From Derxia lacustris (GTDB lineage Bacteria > Pseudomonadota > Gammaproteobacteria > Burkholderiales > Burkholderiaceae_E): 64,000 nucleotides of DNA. The stretch covers positions 613,283 through 677,282 of the forward strand of contig NZ_MUHU01000008.1 of NCBI RefSeq assembly GCF_002105195.1. Reading direction: 5' to 3'. The notes under the pieces were generated by a model. It saw only the letters and a list, made by a program, of their open reading frames with translations, had not been told where the DNA came from and searched no databases. The translations under genes were made by a program, and so were the position numbers. Position 1 is the stretch's first letter, and every line of letters starts with the position of its first letter. This document shows, piece after piece, positions 1 to 11,023 of this stretch.

Positions 1-1305
1 GCGGCGGTCAGCGGCACGCTGCTGCTGCTGTCGCATTCCGGCGCGCTGACGGTCGAGCTGCTGATCGCGCTCACCTTTGCCGGCGGCATTGGCGCCGCGC
101 TCACCGGGCCGACCTGGCAATCGGTCGTGCCCGAGCTGGTGCCGCGCGCCGACCTCAAGAGCGCGGTCGCGCTCAATTCGCTCGGCATCAACATCGCGCG
201 CTCGATCGGCCCGGCCGTCGGCGGGCTGATGCTGGCCAGCTTCGGCGCCGCCGTCACCTACGGCGTCGACGTGCTGAGCTATGCCTTCGTCATCGGCGCG
301 CTGGTCTGGTGGCGCCGGCCGGCCAGCGCCGCCAGCGGTCTGTCGGAGAACTTCTTCGGCGCCTTTCGCGCCGGCCTGCGCTATGCCCGCGCCAGCCGCG
401 CGCTGCATGTGGTGCTGCTGCGCGCGGCGGTGTTCTTCGTGTTTGCCAGCGCGGTGTGGGCGCTGCTGCCGCTGGTGGCGCGCCAGATGCTCGGCGGCAC
501 GGCCGGCTTCTACGGCGTGCTGCTGGGCGCGGTCGGGGCGGGCGCCATCGTCGGCGCGCTGCTGCTGCCGCGACTGCGCCAGCGTCTCGATGCCGACGGC
601 CTGGTGCTGCTGGCCGCGCTGCTGTCCGCCGCCGTGATGGCCGGGCTGATGCTGGCGCCGCCGCGCTGGCTGGCGCTGCCGCTGCTGCTGCTGCTCGGGC
701 TGGGCTGGATCGTGGCGCTCACCACGTTCAACGGCGTGGCCCAGGCCATCCTGCCCAACTGGGTGCGCGGGCGCGGGCTGGCGGTCTATCTCACGGTGTT
801 CAACGGCGCGATGGCGGCCGGCAGTCTGGGCTGGGGCCTGGTGGCGCGCGCCATCGGCGTGCCGGGCGCGCTGGCCGTCGGCGCGGCCGGGCTGGTGGCG
901 GTCGGCCTGCTGTTCCATCGGCTGCGGCTGCCCGCCGGCGAGGCCGATCTGCAACCGTCCAACCACTGGCCCGAGCCGCTGCTGGCGGCGCCGGTCGCGC
1001 ATGACCGGGGCCCGGTGCTGATCCAGATCGAGTACAGCATCCACGTCGAGGACCGCGCCGCCTTCCTGCTTGCGCTCAAGCGGTTGGAGCAGGAGCGCCG
1101 GCGCGACGGCGCCTATGCCTGGGGCATCGCCGAGCATTCGGCCGAGCCCGAACGGCTGATGGAATGGTTCCTGGTCGAATCCTGGGCCGAGCATCTGCGC
1201 CAGCATCACCGGGTATCGAACGCCGACGCCGATCTGCAGGGCGAGGTGCTCGCGTTCCACCGCGGGCCCGAGCGGCCGGCGGTGCATCACTTTCTGGCGC
1301 TGTAG
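1..1305 (+). CDS. MFS exporter with C-terminal monooxygenase-like domain (5' truncated)
   Basis: The reading frame is open from base 1, so the true start lies before the window; 434 codons are visible. The first two thirds form a chain of hydrophobic helices typical of a major facilitator transporter of the MFS_3/EntS-like group, which export small molecules across the inner membrane. From about base 1000 the protein changes into a soluble domain of about 100 residues (starting near HDRGPVLIQIEY and ending VHHFLAL) that resembles the antibiotic-biosynthesis-monooxygenase/dabb fold often attached to MFS_3 proteins. The substrate cannot be told. A 144-base gap with no clear terminator separates it from tadA. 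Confidence 0.8.
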   Translation, partial: AAVSGTLLLLSHSGALTVELLIALTFAGGIGAALTGPTWQSVVPELVPRADLKSAVALNSLGINIARSIGPAVGGLMLASFGAAVTYGVDVLSYAFVIGALVWWRRPASAASGLSENFFGAFRAGLRYARASRALHVVLLRAAVFFVFASAVWALLPLVARQMLGGTAGFYGVLLGAVGAGAIVGALLLPRLRQRLDADGLVLLAALLSAAVMAGLMLAPPRWLALPLLLLLGLGWIVALTTFNGVAQAILPNWVRGRGLAVYLTVFNGAMAAGSLGWGLVARAIGVPGALAVGAAGLVAVGLLFHRLRLPAGEADLQPSNHWPEPLLAAPVAHDRGPVLIQIEYSIHVEDRAAFLLALKRLEQERRRDGAYAWGIAEHSAEPERLMEWFLVESWAEHLRQHHRVSNADADLQGEVLAFHRGPERPAVHHFLAL

Positions 1306-1338
1306 CGGCACATCGGAGCGTCGCCGCGATGCCGATAA

Positions 1339-2015
<677 letters not shown>

Positions 2016-2016
<1 letters not shown>

Positions 2017-2966
2017 TGCGCGTCGCCGAATTCATCGCTCCGTCGGGCCAGGTGCTCGACTTTCCCGCGCTCGACCGCGCGGCCGACTACTTCCGTGCGC
2101 GCGGCTTTGCGCTGCGCGAGGCGGCCCAGCTGCGCGCCTGCGTCGAGCGGTTTGCCGGCAGCGATGCCGAGCGCGCCGCCGCCTTCGAGGCCGCGATCCT
2201 CGCGCCCGACGCCGAGCTGGTGCTGACGGCGCGCGGCGGCTACGGCCTGTCGCGGCTCATGAACCGCATCGACTGGCCGCGACTGGCTGGCGCGATCCGC
2301 GAGCGCGGCGTGCTGCTCACCGGTCAGTCCGACGTGACCGCCGCCCATCTGGCGCTGCTGGCCCAGGGCGCGATCACGCTGGCCAGCCCGATGGCCTGCT
2401 TCGACTTCGGCGCGGTCGAGCGCTCGGCCTTCACCGAGCGCCATTTCTGGGGCCTGCTCGGCAGCGCCGACTACCGCGTGCAGCTGGCGCGCCCGGCCTC
2501 GCTGCCGGCCGAGCCAACGGTTGCGGTCGAAGGCCCGCTCTGGGGCGGCAACCTGTCGCTCGTCGCGAGCCTGGTCGGCACGCCCTGGCTGCCGGCGATC
2601 GAGGGCGGCATCCTGTTCCTCGAAGACGTGGCCGAGCATCCCTATCGCGTCGAACGCATGCTGAGCCAGCTGCTGCATGCCGGCCTGCTGGCGCGCCAGC
2701 GCGCGGTGCTGCTCGGCGACTTCACCGACTACCGGCTGTTCCCCAACGACAACGGCTACGACCTGCCGAGCGTGGTCGGCTGGCTGCGCTCGGTCTGCCC
2801 GGTGCCGGTCGTCACCGGGCTGCCGTTCGGCCATGGCCGCGACAAGCTCACGCTGCCGGTCGGCGCCCACTGCGCGCTCGCCGCCGATGCCGACCGGCTC
2901 GAGCTGGCTTTCAGCGGTCATCCGCTGCTGCGCGCAGCCACGTCCGCGTCTGCCGGCCCGGCCTGA
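2016..2966 (+). CDS. ldcA: LD-carboxypeptidase (peptidase family S66)
   Basis: Cytosolic LD-carboxypeptidase that removes the terminal D-Ala from the tetrapeptide of recycled peptidoglycan. The S66 features are visible: LTARGGYG near residue 70, the nucleophilic Ser in [12 protein letters not shown] near residue 105, the Glu-containing [14 protein letters not shown], and the His in [15 protein letters not shown] near the end. At 316 residues it has normal length. The start is the ATG overlapping the tadA stop; the frame is open further upstream, but that extension is only an alternative frame of tadA. Pairing of tadA with ldcA is common in betaproteobacteria. Confidence 0.9.
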
Positions 2967-3093
2967 ACTGGCCGGCTATCGCCCCGCAAATCGACAAATT
3001 CGGCGTCGAAGCCGCCTCCTAGACTCCAGCGCATCACGAATCGACTGCACCGGACCGCCTTCAGCACGGCCCGGTGTGCGCAGGAGGAAAGCA

Positions 3094-4233
3094 ATGACGC
3101 AGAGCGTCGGAGTCGGCATGGCGGCAGCACCGGTCCTGCCCGTGGGTGGGGCCGGCGGACCGGGCCGCTGGCGCGCCGGCGGCATCGTGGCCGGCGCCGG
3201 CCTTGCCGCCATCGCGGCGGCCCAGGGCGGCAGCGCCATGACGGCGCTGGCCGCGGTGGCGGTCGCCGGCGTGGCCTGGCTCGCCTTCCGCAAGCCGGCG
3301 GTCGATCCGGCCGAGAACGCCGCCCACGACCGCGATGCCGGTTGGCATGAGGTGCTCGACCGGCTGCTGCCGGTCTGGGCGCGCCATGTGACCACCGTGC
3401 GCAGCCAGTCCGACGAAGCGGTCGGCAACATGATGGGCGCCTTCTCCGGCCTGCTGTCCCAGCTCGATCACCAGCAGTTCCACAACTCGGCCGTGGCCGA
3501 GGGCGACGACGACAATCTGCGCAGCATCGAGCACAACCTGAACACGCTGACCGATCCGCTCAAGCAGGCCATGCGCGACAAGGACGCGATGCTGCGCGAG
3601 GTGCTCAACTTCGGCGACTGGGTCAAGGACCTGCACCGCATGGCCGAGGAAGTCGGTGCGGTCGCGCGCCAGACCAATCTGCTCGCGCTCAATGCCGCCA
3701 TCGAGGCGGCGCGCGCCGGCCCCGAAGGACGCGGCTTTGCCGTGGTTGCGGCCGAGGTGCGGCAGCTGTCGCGGCTGTCGGGCGAGACCGGCGAACGCAT
3801 CGCCAAGCGCATCGGCGACATGGACCAGCTGGCGCGCTCGCTGGTCGCGCGGGTCGGCGAGAACGCCCGCGTCGAGGAAGCCATGATGGCCAGCATCCAG
3901 GAGCGCATCCAGGCCATCGCCGCCACCGTGCAGCAGCGCGGCGCGGTGATCGACGACATCTCGGCGCAGATGAAGCAGAGCGCCGAGCGCGCCCATGTCG
4001 AGATGGAAAACCTGCTGGTGCACTTCCAGTTCCAGGACCGCGTGAGCCAGATGCTGGCCAATGTCGGCGACGACATCGACCGGCTGGCCACGGCCGTGCA
4101 TGCCGGCGAGCCGCGTCCCGACGTGAACCAGTGGCTGGCCCGCCTCGAAGGCGGCTACACGACCATCGAGCAGCGCGCCAACCACAGCGGCAACACCGCC
4201 GCTGCCGACGGCGGCGGCGTCGACTTCTTCTGA
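3094..4233 (+). CDS. Methyl-accepting chemotaxis protein without periplasmic sensor domain
   Basis: First gene of the chemotaxis operon, 379 residues. The N-terminus has one hydrophobic stretch or tight hairpin (about residues 23-65, Gly/Ala-rich) and no room for a periplasmic domain, so it probably senses from the membrane or cytoplasm. The signalling hairpin tip is clear: [20 protein letters not shown] followed by [15 protein letters not shown]. The rest is coiled coil, ending in ADGGGVDFF. The ATG at 3094 was chosen because a near-perfect Shine-Dalgarno (AGGAGG, 3082-3087) lies 6 bases upstream. The frame continues upstream but overlaps ldcA. It would feed CheA through the CheW encoded downstream. 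Confidence 0.88.
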   Translation: MTQSVGVGMAAAPVLPVGGAGGPGRWRAGGIVAGAGLAAIAAAQGGSAMTALAAVAVAGVAWLAFRKPAVDPAENAAHDRDAGWHEVLDRLLPVWARHVTTVRSQSDEAVGNMMGAFSGLLSQLDHQQFHNSAVAEGDDDNLRSIEHNLNTLTDPLKQAMRDKDAMLREVLNFGDWVKDLHRMAEEVGAVARQTNLLALNAAIEAARAGPEGRGFAVVAAEVRQLSRLSGETGERIAKRIGDMDQLARSLVARVGENARVEEAMMASIQERIQAIAATVQQRGAVIDDISAQMKQSAERAHVEMENLLVHFQFQDRVSQMLANVGDDIDRLATAVHAGEPRPDVNQWLARLEGGYTTIEQRANHSGNTAAADGGGVDFF

Positions 4234-4254
4234 GACTCCAGGCAGGCGCATCCC

Positions 4255-4620
4255 ATGGCGAAGAACATCCTCATCATCGACGACTCGACATCCTTCCGGC
4301 AGGTGGTGCGCATCGCGCTGACCGGCGCCGGCTATGCAGTGACCGAGGCCGGCGACGGCATGGAAGCGATCCAGCGCCTCGGCACCCAGCGCTTCAACCT
4401 CATCGTCTGCGACGTGAACATGCCGCGCATGGACGGCATCACCTTCGTCAAGCACGTCAAGACCCAGCCGTCGCACAAGTTCACGCCGATCATCATGCTC
4501 ACCACCGAAAGCCAGGAGGCCAAGAAGGCCGAGGGCAAGGCCGCCGGTGCGCGCGCATGGATGACCAAGCCGTTCCAGCCGAGCCAGCTGCTCGACGCCG
4601 TCAACCGCCTTTGCGCCTGA
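4255..4620 (+). CDS. cheY: CheY-type single-domain response regulator
   Basis: A stand-alone receiver of 121 residues. Seen: the acidic pair DD at 9-10, phospho-acceptor D53 in VCDVNMPRMDG, the switch Thr in MLTTESQ (about 83) and the conserved Lys in MTKPFQ (about 105). No output domain follows. It should be phosphorylated by the CheA encoded 0.35 kb downstream and diffuse to its target, a flagellar motor or another effector. It sits 21 bases after the first MCP. No CheZ phosphatase gene is nearby. Confidence 0.92.
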   Translation: MAKNILIIDDSTSFRQVVRIALTGAGYAVTEAGDGMEAIQRLGTQRFNLIVCDVNMPRMDGITFVKHVKTQPSHKFTPIIMLTTESQEAKKAEGKAAGARAWMTKPFQPSQLLDAVNRLCA

Positions 4621-4633
4621 AAGAGCCACCGTC

Positions 4634-4969
4634 ATGGAAGAACTTGCCCACGCCGAAATCGCCCGCGGCATCGGCGCGCTGCTGGCCGACATGCCGACCG
4701 TCATCGACGGCGAGCTGACCATTTATCGCGCGGCCGAACTGCGCCATTACCTCGCCAGCCGTCTCGAGGCCGGCGATGGGCATTTCGACCTGTCGGGTGT
4801 GAGCGAGATCGACGGCGCCGGCGTGCAGCTGCTGCTGGCGCTCGACGCTTCGCTCACGGCGGCCGGGCGCCAGCTCCAGCTCAGCGGCGTGCCGCAATGC
4901 GTGGCCGACGCGCTGGCCGCCTGCGGCCTCGACACCGGCCTGCGCGCCGTGCCGGAGTACTGGGCGTGA
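4634..4969 (+). CDS. STAS-domain protein in chemotaxis operon
   Basis: A 111-residue protein made of one STAS domain (anti-sigma-factor-antagonist fold). The core motif reads FDLSGVSEIDGAGVQLLLALD. In SpoIIAA-type antagonists the residue after the aspartate in this loop is a phosphorylatable serine; here it is Gly, so partner switching by phosphorylation at that site looks unlikely. It lies between cheY and cheA with short gaps, and its TGA overlaps the GTG start of cheA, so it is probably made together with CheA. Its role in the signalling array is not known from the sequence. Confidence 0.8.
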   Translation: MEELAHAEIARGIGALLADMPTVIDGELTIYRAAELRHYLASRLEAGDGHFDLSGVSEIDGAGVQLLLALDASLTAAGRQLQLSGVPQCVADALAACGLDTGLRAVPEYWA

Positions 4970-7071
4970 CCGACGACGAACTGCTCGAAGCGTCGCGCAG
5001 CGCCTTCTTCGAGGAGGCGGGCGAGATGCTGCGGCAGTTCGAGACCGCGCTGCTCGACATGGAGCGCGGCACGAGCGATGCCGAGACGCTTGGCGCGGCC
5101 TTCCGCGCCGCGCACACCATCAAGGGCTCGGCCGGGCTGTTCGGCTTCGAGCCGGTGGTGCGCTTCACGCACGATGTGGAGACGCTGCTCGATGCGCTGC
5201 GCGACGGCCGGGTGCTGGCCGATGCGGCGCTGCTGGCGCTGCTGATCGAAAGCCGCGACCAGATCGAGGCGCTGATCGGCGAGATCGGCCTGGACCGCAG
5301 CGATGCCGCCGTGGCCGAACGCGGCGTGGCGCTGGGCCGGCGGCTGCGCGACCGGCTCGACGGCGGTGGCACTGGCGCCAGCGCGCCCGTACCGGCGCCC
5401 GTGCCAATGTCCGCCGCCGGCGCGCCGCGCCAGTGGCGGCTCAAGCTCCGGTTCGACGAGCCGACCTTCCGCGACGGCTTCGATCCGCTGTCCTTCCTGC
5501 GCTATCTGGCCACGCTCGGCAGCGTCAAGCGGGTGCGGCCGGTCTGCCCGACCCTGCCCACGCTCGACGCGCTCGATCCGGAAAGCTGCCATCTCGGCTT
5601 CGAGCTGATTCTGGAGACGGCGGCGCGGGTCGAGGCGATCCGCGACGTGTTCTCGTTCGCGCTGGAGCTTTGCGCGCTGGACATCGAGCCGCTCGACCCG
5701 CCGGCGGACACCGGGCCGGCGGCTGCCGCGCCCGGCGCCGAAGCCGGCGCCAAGGCCGACCGCCCGGTGGCCGTGCCGCCCGTGGCCCGGTCCGCGCCCG
5801 CCACGACGCCGGTCATCGCGTCATCCGCCGCGACGGCGCCCGCGGCCGAGCCGGCCACGCCGCCGCAGCGCGACGACAAGGCCCGCTTCCTGCGCATCCG
5901 CGCCGACAAGCTCGACCATCTCATCGACCTGATCGGCGAACTCGTGATCGCCAGCTCGGGCGCCCAGCTGGTCGCCGACAGCGAACGGTCGCCGCGCTTC
6001 AGCGAATCGGCGGCGCGCATCCGCGACCTCGTGGAGCAGGCGCGCAACGATGCGCTCGGCCTGCGCATGGTGCCGATCGGCGAAAGCTTCGCGCGCTTCC
6101 AGCGCGTGGTGCGCGACGTGTCCCGGCAGCTCGGCAAGGATGTGGAGCTGCAGATCACCGGCGGCGATACCGAACTCGACAAGTCGATGGTCGAGCTGGT
6201 CACCGATCCGCTCATGCATCTGGTGCGCAACAGCCTCGACCACGGCATCGAAGGCCCGGACGAGCGCAGCGCCGCCGGCAAGTCGCCGCGCGGCCGGCTC
6301 GCGCTCAATGCCTGCCAGGAAGCCGGCCAGATCGTCATCGAGGTCAGCGACGACGGTCGCGGCCTGAACCGCGAACGCATCGTCAAGCGCGCGCTGGAGC
6401 GCGGCCTGATCGACCATCCGCCCGCCACCGACGGCGAGATCGACGAGCTGATCTTTCTGCCCGGCTTCAGCACCGCCGAGCAGATCAGCGACCTGTCGGG
6501 CCGGGGCGTGGGCATGGACGTGGTGCGGCGCAATGTCGAATCGCTGCGCGGCCAGATCCAGATCGCCAGCCAGCCCGGCGAGGGCACCACCATGCAGCTG
6601 CGGCTGCCGCTCACGCTGGCGATCATCGACGGCTTTCTCACCAGCGTCGGGCCGGTGCATTACGTGGTGCCGCTCGAGAACCTGGTCGAGTGCATCGAGA
6701 CGCCGGCCGAATGCGCCGCCGTGCCCGACGCCGAAAGCGGCTGCTTCGACCTGCGCGGCGAAGTGCTGCCCTGGCTCGATCTGGCGCGCTACTTCGGCCA
6801 TGAGCCGCAGGCCAGCGCGCGCCGCAGCCTGATCGTGGTGCGCGCCGGCGGCGGCAAGGTCGGCTTCGTCGTCGACCGGCTGCTGGGCGAGTACCAGACC
6901 GTCATCAAGCCGCTCGGCGAGCTGTTCCGTCATCTGCGCTGCATCGCCGGCTCGACCGTGCTGGGCAGCGGCGAGGTGGCACTCATCGTCGATGTGCCGG
7001 CGCTGGTGTCGCGCATCGCGGCCCAGGGTGGGCGCATGCGCGCCGCCGAACTCAGGCGCGGCGCCGGCTGA
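4966..7071 (+). CDS. cheA: Chemotaxis histidine kinase CheA
   Basis: Array kinase of 701 residues. Domains in order: Hpt with the phosphorylated His ([12 protein letters not shown]50); a P2-like response-regulator docking domain (about 150-250) flanked by Ala/Pro-rich linkers; P3 dimerisation ([20 protein letters not shown]); P4 ATPase with N box [12 protein letters not shown] and G box [12 protein letters not shown]; and a P5 CheW-like regulatory domain. The start is a GTG at 4966 inside the stop of the STAS gene (GTGA overlap), which gives the expected N-terminus [21 protein letters not shown] longer upstream version would only translate STAS sequence in another frame. Confidence 0.93.
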   Translation: MTDDELLEASRSAFFEEAGEMLRQFETALLDMERGTSDAETLGAAFRAAHTIKGSAGLFGFEPVVRFTHDVETLLDALRDGRVLADAALLALLIESRDQIEALIGEIGLDRSDAAVAERGVALGRRLRDRLDGGGTGASAPVPAPVPMSAAGAPRQWRLKLRFDEPTFRDGFDPLSFLRYLATLGSVKRVRPVCPTLPTLDALDPESCHLGFELILETAARVEAIRDVFSFALELCALDIEPLDPPADTGPAAAAPGAEAGAKADRPVAVPPVARSAPATTPVIASSAATAPAAEPATPPQRDDKARFLRIRADKLDHLIDLIGELVIASSGAQLVADSERSPRFSESAARIRDLVEQARNDALGLRMVPIGESFARFQRVVRDVSRQLGKDVELQITGGDTELDKSMVELVTDPLMHLVRNSLDHGIEGPDERSAAGKSPRGRLALNACQEAGQIVIEVSDDGRGLNRERIVKRALERGLIDHPPATDGEIDELIFLPGFSTAEQISDLSGRGVGMDVVRRNVESLRGQIQIASQPGEGTTMQLRLPLTLAIIDGFLTSVGPVHYVVPLENLVECIETPAECAAVPDAESGCFDLRGEVLPWLDLARYFGHEPQASARRSLIVVRAGGGKVGFVVDRLLGEYQTVIKPLGELFRHLRCIAGSTVLGSGEVALIVDVPALVSRIAAQGGRMRAAELRRGAG

Positions 7072-7151
7072 TGCCGGGCCGGGCTCGCCGGCTCGGGCGT
7101 CCTGTCCGCGCCAATCGTTCACCGCACCAAAAACAAAGCCGGAGATTTGCC

Positions 7152-9626
7152 ATGCTCGAACGCCTGTTCGGTTCGTCGCACTCGACACGCAATGCCAACC
7201 TCGCGCTCGAGGCGCTCGCCACCAACGTGATGATCGCGGACGAGAACTTCGTCATCACCTATGTCAATCCGTCGCTGCAACGCATGCTGGAGGCGGCCGA
7301 GAACGATGTGCGGCGCGACCTGCCGCGCTTTTCGGCCAGCACGCTGGTGGGCAGCAACATCGACGTGTTCCACAAGAATCCGGCGCATCAGCGCCGCGTG
7401 CTGGACGATGCCCGCGGCACGCATCAGGCCCGCATCGAGCTCGGCGGCCGCACCTTCGATCTCAATGCCACCGTCCTGCGCAACGCCGGCGGTCAGCGCG
7501 TGGGCGCGGTGGTGGAATGGCTGGACTGCACCGCCGAACTGGCGCGCTCGGCCCAGGTGCAGAAGGAAGTGATGCAATGCATCGACGCGCTGCTGTCGGG
7601 CGATTTCTCGCAGCGCATCGACGTGAAGGACAAGCCGGAACTGGTCGCGCGCGTGGGCACCGGCATCAACAGCCTGCTCGAAAGCCTGCAAGCGCTGCGC
7701 GCCGAGATGCGCCACATGAGCGCCGAGCACGATGCCGGCGACATCGACGTGGCGATCGACGCGGCCCGCTTCAACGGCGAGTTCCGTGGCATGGCCGAGG
7801 ACATCAACGTCATGGTCGGCAGCCATATCGCGGTCAAGAAGAAGGCCATGGCCTGCATCAGGGCCTTCGGCGAGGGCAACTTCGACGCGCCGATGGAGCG
7901 GCTGCCGGGCAAGAAGGCCTTCATCAACGACACCATCGAGCAGGTGCGCGGCAACCTGAAGGGCCTGATCGCCGAGATGAACCGGATGAGCGTCGAGCAT
8001 GAAAAGGGCGACATCGACGTGGTGATCGACGCCCAGCGCTTTGCCGGCGACTACCGGCTGATGGCCGAGGGCATCAATCGCATGGTCGGCGGCCACATCG
8101 CGGTCAAGAGGATGGCGATGGCCTGCATCAAGGCCTTCGGCGAAGGCGATTTCGATGCGCCGCTGGCCCAGCTGCCGGGCAAGAAGGCCTTCATCAACGA
8201 CACCATCGAGCAGGTGCGGCGCAACCTCAAGGGGCTGATCGCGGAGATGAACCGCATGAGCACCGAGCATGAAAAGGGCGACATCGACGTGGTGATCGAC
8301 GCCAAGCGCTTCACCGGCGATTTCGCCAGCATGGCCGAGGGCATCAACGGCATGGTCGGCGGCCACATCGCGGTCAAGAAGCTCGCGATGGCCTGCATCA
8401 AGGCCTTCGGCGAGGGCGATTTCGATGCGCCGATGGCCCAGCTGCCGGGCAAGAAGGCCTTCATCAACGACACCATCGAGCAGGTGCGGCGCAACCTCAA
8501 GGCGCTGGTCGAGGATGCGGCGCGGCTGGCCGAGGCGGCGGTCGACGGCCGGCTCGATGTGCGGGCCGACGCTTCACGCCAGCGCGGCGGCTTCCGCGAG
8601 ATCGTGGAAGGCATCAATCGCACGCTCGACGCCATCGTGGCGCCGGTGACCGAAGTGCGGCAGGTGCTCGGCCGGGTCGAGGCGGGCGACATGACGCACA
8701 GCATCACCGGCGACTATCGCGGCGCGTTTGCCGAGCTCAAGCATGCGGTCAACAACTCGGTGACCAAGCTGTCGGGCACGCTCGGCGAAGTGGCGGCGGC
8801 CTGCGAGGCGCTGAATGCGGCGGCGGCCCAGGTATCGGCCACCTCGGGCTCGCTGTCGCATGCGGCATCGGAGCAGGCGGTGAGCGTGGAAGAAACCAGC
8901 TCGTCGCTGGCGCAGATGTCGTCGTCGGTACGCCAGAACAGCGACAGCGCCAAGGTGACCGACGGCATCGCGACCAAGGCGTCGAAGGAAGCGACCGACG
9001 GTGGCAATGCGGTCGGCAACACGGTCGAGGCGATGAAGTCCATCGCGACCAAGATTTCGATCATCGACGACATCGCCTACCAGACCAATCTGCTGGCGCT
9101 CAACGCGGCCATCGAGGCGGCGCGCGCCGGCGAGCACGGCAAGGGCTTTGCAGTGGTGGCGGCCGAAGTGCGCAAGCTGGCCGAGCGCAGCCAGGTGGCG
9201 GCGCAGGAAATCGGCAAGCTGGCCGGCTCCAGCGTGAGCCTGGCCGAGAAGGCCGGCACGCTGCTCGGCCAGATGGTGCCGTCGATCGCGCGCACCTCGG
9301 AGCTGGTGCAGGAAATCGCGGCGGCCTCGGCCGAGCAGGCCAGCGGCGTGGCCCAGATCACCACCGCCATGTCGCGCCTGAGCGGCTCGACCCAGCAGAA
9401 CGCGGCTGCCGCCGAGGAGCTGTCGGCCACGGCCGAGGAGCTGTCGAGCCAGGCCGAGCAGCTGCGCGAGCAGATCGGCTTCTTCCGGCTGGGCAATGCG
9501 CGGCGCAGCTATGACGCCGCGCCCTACGCGCCGCCGGCAGCCGCCGCGGCCGGCCAGCGCCCGGCGCCGCGCCGGACTGCCGTGCCGGTCGGCGAGATCG
9601 ACGAAGCCCACTTCACCCGCTTCTGA
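7152..9626 (+). CDS. Soluble PAS / poly-HAMP methyl-accepting chemotaxis protein
   Basis: An 824-residue receptor with no transmembrane segment, so it is cytoplasmic. An N-terminal PAS domain (about 20-140; [20 protein letters not shown]) is followed by a HAMP-like stretch. Three nearly identical 90-residue HAMP_2-like repeats follow, each with the signature FGEG(D/N)FDAP and [16 protein letters not shown], then one or two divergent HAMP copies. The signalling domain has the tip [20 protein letters not shown]. The C-terminus has a flexible Ala/Pro linker and ends in HFTRF, which fits the loose x-aromatic-x-x-aromatic CheR tether pattern. The ATG at 7152 follows GGAG at 7141. Poly-HAMP receptors such as Aer2 transmit PAS signals in this way. 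Confidence 0.9.
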   Translation: MLERLFGSSHSTRNANLALEALATNVMIADENFVITYVNPSLQRMLEAAENDVRRDLPRFSASTLVGSNIDVFHKNPAHQRRVLDDARGTHQARIELGGRTFDLNATVLRNAGGQRVGAVVEWLDCTAELARSAQVQKEVMQCIDALLSGDFSQRIDVKDKPELVARVGTGINSLLESLQALRAEMRHMSAEHDAGDIDVAIDAARFNGEFRGMAEDINVMVGSHIAVKKKAMACIRAFGEGNFDAPMERLPGKKAFINDTIEQVRGNLKGLIAEMNRMSVEHEKGDIDVVIDAQRFAGDYRLMAEGINRMVGGHIAVKRMAMACIKAFGEGDFDAPLAQLPGKKAFINDTIEQVRRNLKGLIAEMNRMSTEHEKGDIDVVIDAKRFTGDFASMAEGINGMVGGHIAVKKLAMACIKAFGEGDFDAPMAQLPGKKAFINDTIEQVRRNLKALVEDAARLAEAAVDGRLDVRADASRQRGGFREIVEGINRTLDAIVAPVTEVRQVLGRVEAGDMTHSITGDYRGAFAELKHAVNNSVTKLSGTLGEVAAACEALNAAAAQVSATSGSLSHAASEQAVSVEETSSSLAQMSSSVRQNSDSAKVTDGIATKASKEATDGGNAVGNTVEAMKSIATKISIIDDIAYQTNLLALNAAIEAARAGEHGKGFAVVAAEVRKLAERSQVAAQEIGKLAGSSVSLAEKAGTLLGQMVPSIARTSELVQEIAAASAEQASGVAQITTAMSRLSGSTQQNAAAAEELSATAEELSSQAEQLREQIGFFRLGNARRSYDAAPYAPPAAAAAGQRPAPRRTAVPVGEIDEAHFTRF
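7701..8510 (+). repeat. Three tandem 270-bp coding repeats (HAMP modules)
   Basis: Identical or near-identical blocks recur exactly every 270 bases: GACATCGACGTGG begins at 7740, 8010 and 8280, and TCATCAACGACACCATCGAGC begins at 7921, 8191 and 8461. Each unit encodes one 90-residue HAMP-like module. The nucleotide identity is high even at third codon positions, which suggests recent duplication or ongoing gene conversion. Confidence 0.93.
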
Positions 9627-9633
9627 GGCGGTC

Positions 9634-10167
9634 ATGCAAGCCAGCCCGCAAGCCCGCGTCGTCGCGGCGGCGGTCGCGCCGGCCGAGGCGCCGCCGACCG
9701 CGCAATACCTGCGCTTCGCGCTCGGCCGCGAGCATTTCGCGCTGCCGATCGAAAGCGTGCGCGAGATCCTCGAACTGGCCGAGCTGACGCCGGTGCCGCT
9801 GATGCCGGCGTTTCTGCGCGGCGTGATGAATCTGCGCGGCGTGGTGGTGCCGGTCATCGATCTGGCCTCGCGCTTCGATCTGGGCAATACCGTCGCCACC
9901 CGGCGCAGCTGCGTGGTGGTGGTCGAGCTGCCGGGCAGCGAGACCGGCACCCGGGTGCTCGGCATGCTGGTCGATTCGGTGTCCGAGGTGGTCGATCTGG
10001 CCGCCGACCGCATCGAGCCGACGCCGGCGCTCGGCACCTGCATCGCGCCGGGATTCATTCGCGGCATGGCGCGGCTGCCGGGCCGCCTGGTGATGGTGCT
10101 GGATCTGGCGCGCGTGCTCGACGCCGAGGATCTCGATCGGCTGGTGAGCCAGCATGCAGCGCACTGA
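9634..10167 (+). CDS. cheW: Chemotaxis coupling protein CheW
   Basis: A 177-residue protein with a single CheW domain that bridges receptors to CheA. Typical features are QYLRFALGREHFALPIESVREIL at about residues 24-46, the MNLRGVVVPVIDLASRF segment, and the GMLVDSVSEVVDL strand. The ATG at 9634 lies 7 bases after the MCP stop. The last 14 bases overlap cheR, indicating translational coupling. A short Ala-rich N-terminal extension (about 20 residues) precedes the domain. Confidence 0.92.
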   Translation: MQASPQARVVAAAVAPAEAPPTAQYLRFALGREHFALPIESVREILELAELTPVPLMPAFLRGVMNLRGVVVPVIDLASRFDLGNTVATRRSCVVVVELPGSETGTRVLGMLVDSVSEVVDLAADRIEPTPALGTCIAPGFIRGMARLPGRLVMVLDLARVLDAEDLDRLVSQHAAH

Positions 10168-10990
10168 CAGCCCGCCGGCCGAGCTTTCCGACCGCGCCTT
10201 CACCGCCGTCTGCGAGCTGTTCGAGCGCCATTCCGGCATCCGCTTGCCGGCGCAGAAGCGCGCCCATGTGGTGGCGCGTCTGGGCAAGCTGGCCGCCGAG
10301 GCCGGCCTGCCGTCGGCCGAAGCCTATGTGGCGCGGCTCATCCTCGACCGCGATCCGGCGCGCATCGCGCGCACCGTCGACCGGCTCACGATCAACGAGA
10401 CCTATTTCTTCCGCGAGCCGGCGCATTTCGACTGGCTGGCCGAGCAGCTCGACCAGTGGCCGCGCAGCGCGCCGCCCAATCTGTGGAGCGCCGCCTGCGC
10501 CTCGGGCGAGGAGCCCTACAGCCTGGCGATGGTGCTGGCGGCGCGGCTCGGCCTTGATGCCGGCTGGCGCCTGCTGGCCACCGATCTGTCGGCCGAAATG
10601 ATCGAGGCCACGCGGCGCGGCCGCTATCCGATGGACCGCATCGACGGCATTCCGCCGGCGCTGCTGCGCGACTGGTGCCTGCGCGGCCAGGGCCCCGAGC
10701 ACGGCCGGCTGGCGATCGCGCGGCCGCTGCGCGAGCGCTTGCAACTGGCCCAGGCCAACCTGGCCCAGCCGCTGCCGCCGGCCGTGGTCGGCGCCGGGCC
10801 GTTCGACATCGTCTTCCTGCGCAATGTGCTCATCTACTTCGATCCGCCGATGCGGCGCGCGGTGGTCGAGCGTGTCGCCCAGCAGCTGCGGCCCGGCGGC
10901 TGGCTGGTGGTCGGGCATGCCGAAAGTCTCCAGGGCCTCGACCTGCCGTTGCAGTTGCTGCGGCCCTCGCTGTTCCGCCGGCTCGTCTGA
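10154..10990 (+). CDS. cheR: Chemotaxis protein methyltransferase CheR
   Basis: SAM-dependent glutamate methyltransferase that methylates the receptors for adaptation. At 278 residues it has normal length. Seen: the N-terminal helical domain, TINETYFFREPAHFDWL (about residues 78-94), the SAM-binding SAACASGEEPYSLAM, ATDLSAEMIEATRRGRY, and LRNVLIYFDPPMRR. The gene overlaps cheW by 14 bases. Its likely docking partner is the soluble MCP upstream, whose tail ends in HFTRF. Confidence 0.93.
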   Translation: MQRTDSPPAELSDRAFTAVCELFERHSGIRLPAQKRAHVVARLGKLAAEAGLPSAEAYVARLILDRDPARIARTVDRLTINETYFFREPAHFDWLAEQLDQWPRSAPPNLWSAACASGEEPYSLAMVLAARLGLDAGWRLLATDLSAEMIEATRRGRYPMDRIDGIPPALLRDWCLRGQGPEHGRLAIARPLRERLQLAQANLAQPLPPAVVGAGPFDIVFLRNVLIYFDPPMRRAVVERVAQQLRPGGWLVVGHAESLQGLDLPLQLLRPSLFRRLV

Positions 10991-11023
10991 GCCGATGCCC
11001 GCCTTCTTGTAGCGAATCCAGTC

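Noticed and set aside
3061..4722. Open frame of about 550 codons on the - strand
   Set aside because: Antisense to the MCP, cheY and part of the STAS gene; no recognisable motifs.
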